From assembly GCF_003047265.1 (NCBI RefSeq), contig NZ_PZYY01000003.1, forward strand, positions 310,001 through 374,000: a stretch of DNA of 64,000 bases. The letters run 5' to 3'. The stretch is from Nocardioides terrigena (GTDB lineage: Bacteria; Actinomycetota; Actinomycetes; Propionibacteriales; Nocardioidaceae). Positions 1 to 8,242 of the stretch are shown here, in pieces (the first letter of the stretch is position 1; the number at the start of each line of letters is the position of its first letter). The position numbers and the translations under genes are program-made. The notes beneath the pieces are model-generated. The model saw nothing but the letters and a program-made list of their open reading frames with translations, had not been told where the DNA came from and made no database searches.

Positions 1-233
1 CCGACACTGGCGGTGTCGAGGATCGGCCCGTAGAGGGCCACGATCGCCGGGCTGGCGTTGATGGCCTCGGCGGCCGCGACCCGCTCGCGGGCGTCGGCAT
101 ACAGGCCGGTCGTGCCCACCGCGCTGGCGGCGACCATGGCCCCGAGGACGCCCACCCATGCGGGGAGCAGGACCCGGTCGCGCCTGAGCGCGAAGCGGAC
201 GAGCAGCAGGGTCCCCTTGAGCTGCACACTCAC
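1..233 (-). CDS. ABC-2 type exporter permease, N-terminal fragment (window edge)
   Basis: Only the first 77 codons are present; the gene runs off the left edge. The GTG start overlaps the TGA of the ATPase gene before it (GTGA), so the two are translationally coupled and form one exporter. The visible part begins with a short basic stretch and one membrane segment at about residues 22-42 ([17 protein letters not shown]), then a soluble stretch rich in Ala and Glu ending [15 protein letters not shown]. This resembles the long permeases of actinobacterial antibiotic (tetronasin-type) exporters, but the substrate cannot be read from the sequence. Confidence 0.7.
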   Translation of the reverse strand, partial: MSVQLKGTLLLVRFALRRDRVLLPAWVGVLGAMVAASAVGTTGLYADARERVAAAEAINASPAIVALYGPILDTASV

Positions 234-1120
234 GGCGTGCTCCGGTAGGCGTCGAGGAAGAGCTCCTCGAGGGTGGGAGGGGTGCTGGTCAGCGAGAGGA
301 CGCCGGCCCCGTCGAGCGCGGACAGCAGCGCGGGCAGGCCGACGGGATCGACCGAGCAGCTGATGACCCGTCCCTCGGTGACCACCTCGTGCACCCCGGG
401 CACGGCGGCCAGGTCCGGGACGACGCCCGAGACCTCCGCCCGGACCCGGTTGCGCCGCAGGTGCCGCAGGTCGGTCAACGAGCCGGTCTCCACGGTCCGG
501 CCCTCGCGGATGATGGTGACCCGGTCCGCCAGCCGCTCGACCTCGCTCAGGATGTGGCTGGAGAGCAGCACCGTCGTGCCCGTCCCCCGGTGCTCGGCCA
601 GGCACTCGTTGAAGACCTGCTCCATGAGCGGGTCGAGGCCGGAGGTGGGCTCGTCGAGGACGAGCAGCTCGACCGGTGCGGCGAAGGCGGCGACCAGGGC
701 GACCTTCTGCCGGTTGCCCTTGGAGTAGGCGCGGCCCTTCTTGGTCGGGTCGAGCCCGAACCGCTCGAGCAGCTCCTCGCGCCGGGTGTCGGCGGGGCGC
801 ACGCCGCGCATGCGGAGCAGCAGGTCGATGGTCTCGCCCCCGGAGAGGTTGGGCCACAGGCTCACGTCGCCGGGCACGTAGGCCAGCCGGCCGTGGATCT
901 CGGTCGCGTCACGCCACGGGTCGAGGCCGAAGACCGTGGCCGATCCGCTGTCGACCCTCAGCAGCCCGAGGAGCACCCGCAGCGTCGTCGACTTGCCGGC
1001 ACCGTTGGGCCCGAGGAAGCCGTGCACCTCGCCCGGCGCCACCGTCAGGTCCAGCCCGTCGAGGGCCCGGGAACGGCCGAAGGTCTTGACGAGACCGCTG
1101 ATCTCGATGGGGTTCGCCAC
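230..1120 (-). CDS. ABC transporter ATP-binding protein
   Basis: About 296 residues. It is the nucleotide-binding subunit that drives the neighbouring permease at the membrane. Walker [10 protein letters not shown] lies at about residues 37-45 and Walker B at [12 protein letters not shown]; the signature motif is the variant YSKGN rather than LSGGQ, followed by the switch His in [10 protein letters not shown] start 10 codons upstream (GTG, base 1150) is possible. I chose the GTG at 1120 because a TAGCCT -10 box ends 7 nt before it, which fits a leaderless transcript, and the protein then begins [10 protein letters not shown] like its relatives. It has its own promoter although acVLRF1 lies just upstream on the same strand. 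Efflux of a drug or lipid is an inference. Confidence 0.88.
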   Translation of the reverse strand: MANPIEISGLVKTFGRSRALDGLDLTVAPGEVHGFLGPNGAGKSTTLRVLLGLLRVDSGSATVFGLDPWRDATEIHGRLAYVPGDVSLWPNLSGGETIDLLLRMRGVRPADTRREELLERFGLDPTKKGRAYSKGNRQKVALVAAFAAPVELLVLDEPTSGLDPLMEQVFNECLAEHRGTGTTVLLSSHILSEVERLADRVTIIREGRTVETGSLTDLRHLRRNRVRAEVSGVVPDLAAVPGVHEVVTEGRVISCSVDPVGLPALLSALDGAGVLSLTSTPPTLEELFLDAYRSTP

Positions 1121-1133
1121 GACCTCAAGGCTA
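1121..1133 (-). promoter_or_regulatory. Leaderless promoter -10 box (TAGCCT)
   Basis: On the minus strand TAGCCT is followed by 7 nt and then GTG, placing the expected transcription start at the start codon. No clear -35 box is visible. This decides the start of the ATPase gene. Confidence 0.55.
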
Positions 1134-1198
1134 GGCGCGGCGCCGGTCACCGGGCAGGGACGAAAGACCCGTCGGGAGCGGCGCAGGACCCGGCGGCC

Positions 1199-1801
1199 TC
1201 AGGCGTTGGTGACGTCGACCGACAGCGACTGCGCGTCGGCGATCGCCTGGTCGAGGACCGCGCGCCGGGGGTCGGGCACCGGCAACCACGGCTCCACCAA
1301 CCGCATCCCGGACAGCCGAGCGTCGGTCAGCACCTCGTCCACCGCCGTCCGGTCTCCGCCCGTCACGAGAGGTCCCGGACGCAGGATCCGCGCCGCGTGC
1401 TCGGCCGCGGCCTCGTAGGCCTGGCGGGCCTGGTTGTCGCGTCGGCGCGCGAAGCGCTGCTGGCTCTGGCCCCCGGCCTTGGTCCGGCCCTGCACGTGGC
1501 GCTGGCCGATCTTGTGCTCGACCATCCGCGCGCCCTCGAGCCGGGCCACCGCGAACCCGCCCTTGCGGACGAGCAGCACCCCCCACCGGTCAGGGGGGCC
1601 GGATGCAGCGAGCAGGGCGCCGACGTCGGGCACGGCGTCGTACGTCGCGGCGAACGGCGGGCGGGCCACGAACGACGACCCGTCGGCGGCCTCGCCACGC
1701 AGCCCACCGTCCTCGACGGCGTACGACGTGGCCCCGTGCCGGGCCTCGAAGTTGACGACCCAGCGCTCGAGGCGGGCGGGCGGGACCAGGACGACGGGCA
1801 C
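1199..1801 (-). CDS. acVLRF1 family peptidyl-tRNA hydrolase / release factor-like protein
   Basis: 200 residues, GTG start. It resembles the actinobacterial branch of the VLRF1 (Vms1-like release factor 1) family, which shares a fold with eRF1 and hydrolyses peptidyl-tRNA on stalled ribosomes. The key feature is a GGQ at residues 110-112 inside a basic loop (RTKAGGQSQQRFARRRD), followed by an Arg/Gln-rich helix, as in the family's catalytic loop; the rest is an alpha/beta domain. A TACCGT box 7 nt before the GTG suggests a leaderless promoter of its own, 21 bp after the XRE gene. Its place between a regulator and ABC exporters suggests a link between translation stress and export, which is inference. 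Family assignment is from motif recognition. Confidence 0.8.
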   Translation of the reverse strand: MPVVLVPPARLERWVVNFEARHGATSYAVEDGGLRGEAADGSSFVARPPFAATYDAVPDVGALLAASGPPDRWGVLLVRKGGFAVARLEGARMVEHKIGQRHVQGRTKAGGQSQQRFARRRDNQARQAYEAAAEHAARILRPGPLVTGGDRTAVDEVLTDARLSGMRLVEPWLPVPDPRRAVLDQAIADAQSLSVDVTNA

Positions 1802-1814
1802 GGCTCAGACGGTA
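1802..1814 (-). promoter_or_regulatory. Leaderless promoter -10 box (TACCGT) of the acVLRF1 gene
   Basis: TACCGT on the minus strand followed by 7 nt and the GTG start. It lies between the XRE stop codon and the hydrolase start, so the hydrolase can be made independently of the exporter operon. Confidence 0.5.
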
Positions 1815-1822
1815 GCCGCACC

Positions 1823-2065
1823 TCAGGCCGAGCGACCCGCCCCGTCGCTGACCCGCGGGAAGGGACGGAGCGAGAACACCGCCTCCACCGGCACCCCGAA
1901 GAACTCGGCGATCCGCAGGGCGAGGTCCAGGCTCGGGCTGTTCTCACCGCGCTCGAGGTAGCCGACGGTCTGGTAGTGCACGCCCAGGGCGGACGCGAGG
2001 TCACGCCGGCTGACCCCCTGCTCGGCGCGCAGCAGGGCGATGCGGTTGTGGACCGACTCGCTCAT
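1823..2065 (-). CDS. XRE-family helix-turn-helix regulator (80 aa)
   Basis: A minimal one-domain Cro/C1-type DNA-binding protein. Residues about 8-62 form the five-helix XRE domain (RIALLRAEQGVSRRDLASAL, then YQTVGYLERGENSPSL, then IAEFFGVPVEAVF); the last 15 residues are a short basic tail. I chose the ATG giving MSESVHNRIALL; a longer upstream extension in the same frame overlaps the permease gene and is not protein-like. It lies 28 bp behind the permease and is probably the third gene of the operon that begins with the ATPase at 3901. Small XRE proteins of this shape often sit beside ABC exporters. It could control the promoter at 3902-3950. Confidence 0.85.
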   Translation of the reverse strand: MSESVHNRIALLRAEQGVSRRDLASALGVHYQTVGYLERGENSPSLDLALRIAEFFGVPVEAVFSLRPFPRVSDGAGRSA

Positions 2066-2093
2066 CGGGCAGCCCGACCGCTCGACCGCCGGT

Positions 2094-2969
2094 TCACTTG
2101 ACCCATTGTGTCGCGGCCTCTCGCGCGGCCGCCACCTGGGACCCCGACTGGCGTCGGGCCATCCGGCGCAGCAGGGCGGGGACGACGAGAGCGCCGACGA
2201 CGGCCCAGGCACCGAGCACGAGCACCGTCTCCAGGGTCCGCCACGATTCGCCGATCTCGAGCGCCGCGGCGCTGTCGGGGAGGAAGGCGGACCGCATGCC
2301 CAGGCCAAGCCAGTACATCGGGAAGAGCTGCGCGACCACCTGCACCCACCCCCACAAGGCATCGATGGGATAGAAGATGCCGGAGATCCCGGCGAGCAGC
2401 ATGACGGGGAGCATGCCCCACATGCCGACTTTCTGCGCACTCGGCACCAGGGCCCCGATCGCCATCCCGATCGGCAGGGTGGCCAGCAGGGCCAGCACCA
2501 GCACCCAGGCCACCGTCCACCAGCCCGAGGGGTCGGCCATCAGCCCGTCGAAGAGCAGGAAGCTCGGCACCAGGACGGCGACCATCTGGGGCACGATGCT
2601 GGACGAGTGCAGGACCAGCTGGCCGGCGAAGTACCCGACCAGGCCGTGGGGCACCGCCTTGGCGCGCAGGAGGGTCCCGTCCTCCTTCTCCATGGCCAGG
2701 CTGTAGGCGGGGCCGATGACCAGGCCGAACGCCAGCAACCCGCCGAGGATGCTGGGCAGGGCCACGGAGGGCAGGAACAGGTCCGTGCCCTCCACGGGGG
2801 TGTCGCGGCGCAGGTAGAGGTAGCCCACGGCGAGGAACGCCGTGAAGAGGTAGAACCACTGGTCCTGCGAGCTGCGCAGGCTCTGCACGAACTCGGCCCA
2901 GCCGCGTCGTACGCCGAGCCGGACCGCGTGCAGGACCGGGCTCGGCGGCACGCTCGACCCGGTCGCCAT
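2094..2969 (-). CDS. ABC-2 type transporter permease
   Basis: 291 residues with about six membrane segments (for example FYLFTAFLAVGYLYL, ILGGLLAFGLVIGPAYS, MVAVLVPSFLLFDGL, GMLPVMLLAGISGIFYPI, VLVLGAWAVVGALVV). The segment order and the conserved EKEDGTLLRAKAVP loop after the second helix match ABC-2 exporter permeases. The ATG overlaps the ATPase stop (ATGA), so this start is firm; a longer upstream reading is a shadow of the ATPase. With the ATPase it forms an export pump for an unknown substrate. Confidence 0.88.
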   Translation of the reverse strand: MATGSSVPPSPVLHAVRLGVRRGWAEFVQSLRSSQDQWFYLFTAFLAVGYLYLRRDTPVEGTDLFLPSVALPSILGGLLAFGLVIGPAYSLAMEKEDGTLLRAKAVPHGLVGYFAGQLVLHSSSIVPQMVAVLVPSFLLFDGLMADPSGWWTVAWVLVLALLATLPIGMAIGALVPSAQKVGMWGMLPVMLLAGISGIFYPIDALWGWVQVVAQLFPMYWLGLGMRSAFLPDSAAALEIGESWRTLETVLVLGAWAVVGALVVPALLRRMARRQSGSQVAAAREAATQWVK

Positions 2970-3901
2970 CAGATCACCTCCGTGAAGGCGCGCGCCGCCT
3001 CGTCCGACCGGCCCGACTCGTGGCTCTGCACCAGGGCCAGGTACGCGTCCTCGAGGCTGGCCCGGCGTACCTCGAGGTCGACGACGGCATCGCCGTGCTC
3101 GTCCAGCAGCTGGTGGACGAAGGCGGTGGCGTCCTGGGTCGCGTGCACGAACCGCTCCCCGTCGCGCGACCACTTGACCTCGACGTCGATGGCCGCCCGC
3201 AGGGCGAGCCGCTCGGCGGTGTCGTCCGCGACGATCCGCCCGCCGGCCAGGATCAGCACCCGGTCGGCCAGCTTCTCGGCCTCGTCCAGGTCGTGGGTGG
3301 TGAGCAGGATCGTGGTGCCCTCGAGGTCGGTCAGGCGGTGGACGAGGTGGTGGAACTCCCGTCGTGCCTGCGGGTCGAAGCCGGCGGTGGGCTCGTCGAG
3401 GAACAGCAGCTCGGGCCTGCCCACGATCCCCATCGCCACGTCCAGCCGACGCCGCTGCCCGCCGGAGAACGTCGCGATCCGCTGGTCCGCCAGCTCCGTC
3501 AGGCCGACGACGTCGAGCAGCTCGTCGGTCGGGACGGGGCGCGGGCGCTCGGCGGTGCCGTACGGCGCGTAGTAGCCGCCCATCTGGTCGAGCAGGCGGC
3601 GCGGGGTCCAGCGCGGGTGGTCACGCCAGGACTGCAGGACGACGCCGGTGCGGGCCCGCCATGCCTCGGTCGCCCGGCTCGGATCCTGCTCGAGCACGGT
3701 GACCGCCCCGGCCGACCGCTCCCGGAAGCCCTCGAGGATCTCGATCGTCGTGGTCTTGCCGGCCCCGTTGGGCCCGAGCAGGCAGACCACCTCGCCCGCG
3801 TCGATGGTGAAGTCGACGCCGACCAGCACGTCCTTGTCGCCGTAGCGCATCCGCAGGTCGCGGACCTCGACGACCGGTCCCCCGGGCTCGTTGTCACCCA
3901 T
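2969..3901 (-). CDS. ABC transporter ATP-binding protein (CcmA/DrrA-like)
   Basis: 310 residues, nucleotide-binding subunit of the exporter encoded with the next gene. Walker A GPNGAGKTT is at residues 43-51, the signature is FSGGQRRRL, Walker B is LLFLDEPTAGFD and the switch region is TTHDLDEAEKLADR. The final third (after RLALRAAIDVE) is the accessory C-terminal domain of drug/multidrug exporter ATPases. It is the first gene of its operon. The ATG is preceded by TACATT and 6 nt, so the transcript is probably leaderless. Confidence 0.9.
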   Translation of the reverse strand: MGDNEPGGPVVEVRDLRMRYGDKDVLVGVDFTIDAGEVVCLLGPNGAGKTTTIEILEGFRERSAGAVTVLEQDPSRATEAWRARTGVVLQSWRDHPRWTPRRLLDQMGGYYAPYGTAERPRPVPTDELLDVVGLTELADQRIATFSGGQRRRLDVAMGIVGRPELLFLDEPTAGFDPQARREFHHLVHRLTDLEGTTILLTTHDLDEAEKLADRVLILAGGRIVADDTAERLALRAAIDVEVKWSRDGERFVHATQDATAFVHQLLDEHGDAVVDLEVRRASLEDAYLALVQSHESGRSDEAARAFTEVI

Positions 3902-3950
3902 CGCAGCAATGTAGTACGTGTGCTACGGGGGCAGCAAGAGTGCTACGGGG
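3902..3950 (-). promoter_or_regulatory. Promoter with overlapping operator-like repeats, exporter operon
   Basis: Reading the minus strand: TTGCTG as -35, an 18-bp spacer, TACATT as -10, then 6 nt and the ATG (leaderless). The spacer carries a 16-bp imperfect palindrome (GTAG..CTAC ends, plus-strand 3911-3926). The decamer TGCTACGGGG occurs twice on the plus strand, at 3921-3930 and 3941-3950, exactly 20 bp (about two helical turns) apart. The arrangement suggests a repressor site across the promoter; the XRE protein of the same operon is a candidate. Confidence 0.55.
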
Positions 3951-3953
3951 GAT

Positions 3954-4499
3954 TCAGAGGAAGTCGAGCGGGTCGAACTCGTCGATGGGGATGACGCGCA
4001 CGCGCGGGAGCGGAGCGGTGAAGGCGCCCACGTCGTGCTCGAGGTCGATGATGCGCAGGCCCGGCAGGCCACGGAACGCCCCGTTGACGAACTCGTTGAA
4101 GCCGACGACGCCCACCTGGCGGCTGCCGTCGCACAGGCGGGACACCTGCTCCACGAAGTCGCCGTCGTGGCTGACCAGCACCACGTCGGCGTCACGCTCG
4201 ACGAGCGCGTCGGCGGTGCGCTGGATGGCGATGTCGACCACCTTGCCGGCGCCGCTGAGCGGCACGGGCCGGAAGCCGATCGCGATCAGGGCCTGCACGA
4301 ACGTCGTCGGCAGCTCCGTGGTGGCCGCGAGGAAGAAGAGTCCGGTGACGTCCTGGTCGAACGCCCGCTCGGTCCACTCGAGCAGCCGGTCCCAGCGGGG
4401 GCGCTCCTCGGGACGGGGACGACGGCCGAGGATCGAGCCGCCCAGGGTGGCGTCGATGTTCTCGCCGTCGACGAGGAGGTAGGTCGTGCGCTCCGACAC
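3954..4499 (-). CDS. NYN domain protein (PIN-like ribonuclease)
   Basis: 181 residues. NYN domains share the PIN-nuclease fold and usually cleave RNA with metal-binding acidic residues. Candidates here are D11 in LLVDGENID, D89 in KVVDIAIQR, and D112 and D114 in SHDGDF, all in the expected order, with the Asn of GEN at 14. The C-terminal strand region (VGVVGFNEFVNGAFRGL) completes the domain. The GTG start lies 3 nt after the stop of the ASCH protein gene, so the two are read together. An ASCH (RNA-binding) plus NYN (nuclease) pair suggests RNA processing; the target is unknown. Confidence 0.85.
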   Translation of the reverse strand: MSERTTYLLVDGENIDATLGGSILGRRPRPEERPRWDRLLEWTERAFDQDVTGLFFLAATTELPTTFVQALIAIGFRPVPLSGAGKVVDIAIQRTADALVERDADVVLVSHDGDFVEQVSRLCDGSRQVGVVGFNEFVNGAFRGLPGLRIIDLEHDVGAFTAPLPRVRVIPIDEFDPLDFL

Positions 4500-4502
4500 G
4501 GG

Positions 4503-4886
4503 TCAGTCGCCCCGGTAGACGACGCGGAACTGCTCACGCACCTCGTCGCCGTCGACGGCCACCGTGGTGGTCTCGACGAGGGCCCGCGGTCGCCCGTCGC
4601 CGTCGCAGAGGATCGAGAGGACGCCCTCCTCGGGCAGGATGCCGTCGTAGTCCGCGAGCGGTGCGGTGGTGGAGCCACCCTCGGACTCGAGCGCGGCGGC
4701 GACGAACTCCCCCGCCTCGGCCGGGGAGTCGCCGTACGACCAGGCCGGCGGCGGCACCGACTCCAGCGGCGTCGGACCGAAGTACGACGACGCTGCGTTC
4801 ATCTTCGCGTGGACGCGGGCGACGTCCCAGAAGGCCCGGACCTCGGGGTGGTCCGGCTCGGACACGGTCATGTCGGCGTCGCTCAT
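4503..4886 (-). CDS. ASCH domain protein, C-terminally short
   Basis: 127 residues. The pattern FWDVARVH...AWSYGDSPAEAGEFVAAAL...TTAPLADYDG...LPEEGVLSILCDGDGRPRALVETTTV follows the ASCH family (PUA-like beta barrel, thought to bind RNA or modified nucleosides). Family members usually continue another 25-35 residues after the ETT strand with a W..AH..F(F/W) ending; here the protein stops at REQFRVVYRGD and the NYN gene follows at once. It is therefore shortened or divergent. TAGGGT sits 6 nt before the ATG, giving a leaderless promoter for the ASCH-NYN pair. Function is not established. Confidence 0.68.
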   Translation of the reverse strand: MSDADMTVSEPDHPEVRAFWDVARVHAKMNAASSYFGPTPLESVPPPAWSYGDSPAEAGEFVAAALESEGGSTTAPLADYDGILPEEGVLSILCDGDGRPRALVETTTVAVDGDEVREQFRVVYRGD

Positions 4887-4898
4887 GCGCGAACCCTA
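4887..4898 (-). promoter_or_regulatory. Leaderless promoter -10 box (TAGGGT), ASCH-NYN pair
   Basis: TAGGGT on the minus strand, 6 nt, then ATG. It lies between the suf operon end and the ASCH gene, so the pair is not simply the tail of the suf operon. Confidence 0.55.
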
Positions 4899-4933
4899 GC
4901 CGGACGGCCGGGAGTCCCGACCGACCCGACGCC

Positions 4934-5326
4934 TCAGACGTTGAAGCCGAGGGCGCGCAGCTGCTCGCGGCCGTCGTCGGTGATCTTGTCCGGGCCCCAC
5001 GGCGGCATCCAGACCCAGTTGATGGCCACGTCGTTGACGATGCCCTCGAGCGCGGACTGCGTCTGGTCCATGATCACGTCGGTCAGCGGGCAGGCCGCCG
5101 AGGTCAGGGTCATGTCGATGACGGCGTTGCTGCCCTCGTCGACGTGCACGCCGTAGACCAGGCCGAGGTCCACGACGTTGATGCCGAGCTCGGGGTCGAC
5201 AACGTCCTTCATCGCCTCGGTCACGTCGTCGATCGTCACCGTGGTGGTGCCGCCGGCGGCGGGTACGTCGGGGAGGTCACCGTGGTCGGGGACGTGTGCG
5301 GGGGCACCGGTGCTGTCGTTGGTCAT
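4934..5326 (-). CDS. sufT: Fe-S cluster assembly factor SufT (MIP18/DUF59 family)
   Basis: 130 residues. A short acidic, Pro-rich N-terminus is followed by the DUF59 fold from about residue 30: VTEAMKDVVDPELGINVVDLGLVYGV, then DMTLTSAACPLTD with the conserved Cys at 79, then NWVWMPPWGPDKITDDGREQLRALGF. SufT aids maturation of Fe-S proteins, probably in cluster transfer. It is the last gene of the suf operon; its ATG overlaps the sufU stop (ATGA) and AAGGAG lies just upstream. Confidence 0.92.
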   Translation of the reverse strand: MTNDSTGAPAHVPDHGDLPDVPAAGGTTTVTIDDVTEAMKDVVDPELGINVVDLGLVYGVHVDEGSNAVIDMTLTSAACPLTDVIMDQTQSALEGIVNDVAINWVWMPPWGPDKITDDGREQLRALGFNV

Positions 5327-5769
5327 GCCTTCTCCTTGTCGAGACTCTGTGCGGTCGCGTCCTTCCACGCCATCCAGGAGAGGAGGGCGCACTTGACGCG
5401 GGCGGGGAACTTGGCGACTCCGGCGAACGCGATGCCGTCCTCGAGGACGTCCTCGTCGGGCTCGACCTGTCCCTTGCCCTGCATCAGCTCCAGGAACGTC
5501 TGGTGGATCGTCATGGCCTCGTCGACGCTCTTGCCGATGAGGAGGTCGGTCATCACGGAGGTGGACGCCTGCGAGATGGAGCAGCCCAGGGCGTCGTACG
5601 ACACGTCCTCGACCACGCCGTCGGCGACGTGGACGCGCAACGTCACCTCGTCGCCGCAGGTGGGGTTGACGTGGTGCACCTCCGCCTCGAACGGGTCGCG
5701 CAGACCCGCGTGGTGGGGGTGCTTGTAGTGGTCCAGGATGATCTCCTGGTAGAGGGAGTCGAGGTCCAT
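5323..5769 (-). CDS. sufU: Fe-S scaffold / zinc-dependent sulfurtransferase SufU
   Basis: 148 residues, usual SufU length. It accepts persulfide sulfur from SufS. Zinc ligands are visible: C38 and D40 in PTCGD, C63 in LGCSISQ and C127 in RVKCALL. The roughly 18-residue insertion (QGKGQVEPDEDVLEDGIAF) between helices separates SufU from IscU. Start fixed by ATGA overlap with sufS; stop overlaps sufT. Confidence 0.95.
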   Translation of the reverse strand: MDLDSLYQEIILDHYKHPHHAGLRDPFEAEVHHVNPTCGDEVTLRVHVADGVVEDVSYDALGCSISQASTSVMTDLLIGKSVDEAMTIHQTFLELMQGKGQVEPDEDVLEDGIAFAGVAKFPARVKCALLSWMAWKDATAQSLDKEKA

Positions 5770-7028
5770 CAGGCATCCAGCTTGAAGTAGGAGCGGGTGT
5801 GGTGCAGCCCCTCGACGAGCGCGTCGATCTCGGCCGGGGTCGTGTAGAGGTACGACGACATGCGGGTCGAGCTCTGGACGCCGAATCGCGCGTGTGCCGG
5901 CTTGGCGCAGTGGTGTCCGGCCCGCACGGCGATGCCGCGCGAGTCGAGCACCTGGGCGACGTCGTGGGGGTGCACGCCGGCGATCTCGAAGGAGATCGCG
6001 CCGCCGCGCGAGGCGGCGTCGAGCGGACCCATGACGGTCAGGCCGGGCACGGTCTGCAGGCCCTCGAGGGCGTACGCCGTGATGGCCTGCTCGTGTGCGT
6101 GGATGGCGTCCATGCCCACGTGGTCGAGGTAGTCGACGGCGGCGCCGAGGCCCACGGCCTCGACGATCGGCGGCGTACCGGCCTCGAACTTGTGCGGGAT
6201 CCCGGCGTACGTCGAGCGCTCCATCCGGACCGTCTCGATCATCTCGCCGCCACCGAGGAAGGGCGGCAGCTGCTCGAGCACCTCGCGACGCCCCCAGAGG
6301 ACGCCGATTCCGGTCGGCCCGACCACCTTGTGGCCGGTGAAGACGAGCACGTCGGCACCGCTGGCGACGACGTCCACCGGCAGCTGGGGCGCCGCCTGGG
6401 ATGCGTCCACCACGACGATCGCCCCGACCTGGTGGGCGCGGTCGGCGATCTCGCGGACGGGGTTGATCGTGCCGAGCATGTTGGACACCCAGGTCAGCGA
6501 GACGACCTTGGTGCGCTCGGTGATGAGCTCGTCGATGTTCGACAGGTCGAGCCGCCCGTCGTCGGTCAGCCCGAACCACCGCAGAGTCGCTCCGGTGCGC
6601 TCGGTGAGCAGCTGCCACGGCACGATGTTGGAGTGGTGCTCCATCTCGGTGATGACGACCTCGTCGCCCTCGCCGACCTGGAGGTCACCGCGCCACGCGA
6701 GCGTGTTGGCGACCAGGTTGAGCGCCTCGGAGGCGTTCTTGGTGAAGATCACCTCGTCGCGGCTCGGCGCCTTGATGAACGCCGCGACCTTGTCGCGCCC
6801 GGCCTCGAAGGCCTCCGACGCCTCCGCGCCCAGCTGGTGCATGGCGCGGGCGACGTTGGCGTTGTGGCGCTCGAGGTGGTCGACCATCGTGTCGATGACG
6901 ACCTGCGGCTTCTGCGAGGTGTTGGCGCTGTCGAGGTAGACCAGCGGGTACCCGCCCGCGAGCGTGCGCTCGAGGATCGGGAAGTCCTTGCGGATGACCT
7001 CCAGCTCGGGAAGCAGTCCCTCGATCAT
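5769..7028 (-). CDS. sufS: Cysteine desulfurase SufS
   Basis: 419 residues, a class V aminotransferase-fold PLP enzyme that removes sulfur from L-cysteine for Fe-S cluster building. The PLP lysine is K234 in FTGHKVVGPTG, the substrate/PLP-contacting His pair is in EMEHHSN (about 131-132), and the persulfide-carrying C374 lies in the group II motif RAGHHCAKP. Works with SufU. A 111-bp gap precedes it, unlike the overlapping genes around it, so a separate ribosome entry or a processing point may exist there. Confidence 0.96.
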   Translation of the reverse strand: MIEGLLPELEVIRKDFPILERTLAGGYPLVYLDSANTSQKPQVVIDTMVDHLERHNANVARAMHQLGAEASEAFEAGRDKVAAFIKAPSRDEVIFTKNASEALNLVANTLAWRGDLQVGEGDEVVITEMEHHSNIVPWQLLTERTGATLRWFGLTDDGRLDLSNIDELITERTKVVSLTWVSNMLGTINPVREIADRAHQVGAIVVVDASQAAPQLPVDVVASGADVLVFTGHKVVGPTGIGVLWGRREVLEQLPPFLGGGEMIETVRMERSTYAGIPHKFEAGTPPIVEAVGLGAAVDYLDHVGMDAIHAHEQAITAYALEGLQTVPGLTVMGPLDAASRGGAISFEIAGVHPHDVAQVLDSRGIAVRAGHHCAKPAHARFGVQSSTRMSSYLYTTPAEIDALVEGLHHTRSYFKLDA

Positions 7029-7139
7029 GGTCGAATCCTCTCAAGGCGTTGGGAGAAGTGGTACTGGGGAAGGCGGAGGAGCGAAGACGGCCTGAGAGCG
7101 AAGCGGCCGTCGAGCGACGACAACGCCGCCCAGCGCCGC
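7029..7139 (-). other. sufC-sufS spacer with hairpin
   Basis: The only long gap inside the suf operon (111 bp). It contains a perfect 7-bp stem (GACGGCC, 7086-7092, with GGCCGTC, 7105-7111, 12-nt loop). There is no T-run, so an RNA-processing or stability element is more likely than a terminator. No promoter is obvious. Confidence 0.35.
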
Positions 7140-7894
<755 letters not shown>

Positions 7895-7898
<4 letters not shown>

Positions 7899-8242
7899 GC
7901 GGGGGTGACTCCGTTCAGGGTGGTGTCGGTGTCGACCCAGACAGCCAGGCTGCCCGCGTCGTCACGGACGTCTACAGGGAAGGTTGCTACAGGTTCGGTG
8001 GCCGGCAGGCCGGTGGGCTTGCCGGTGCGGAGGTCGAAGCGCGAGCCGTGCAGCCAGCACTCGACCGTGCAGTCCTCGACCTCGCCCTCGCTCAGGGCGA
8101 CGGCCGCGTGCGAGCACTGGTCCTGGATGGCGAAGACCTCGTCGCCGTCCCGGGCCACCGCGACCTCGTAGGCCCCGACGGTGACCGCGAGGGCCTCGTC
8201 GGTGGGTACGTCGGCGAGCGCGCACGCCTTGACCCAGGCCAT
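7895..8242 (-). CDS. Rieske-type [2Fe-2S] ferredoxin in the suf operon
   Basis: 115 residues, non-heme dioxygenase ferredoxin type. Cluster ligands are C43 and H45 (QCSHA) and C62 and H65 (ECWLHGSRFD). This small ferredoxin sits between sufD and sufC in many actinobacterial suf operons and may supply electrons for cluster assembly, though its role there is not settled. Overlapping stop/start codons on both sides (ATGA) show it is an integral operon member. Confidence 0.93.

Noticed and set aside
4906..4916. CGGGAGTCCCG palindrome after sufT
   Set aside because: One-base loop cannot form an RNA hairpin; it is not followed by a T-run.
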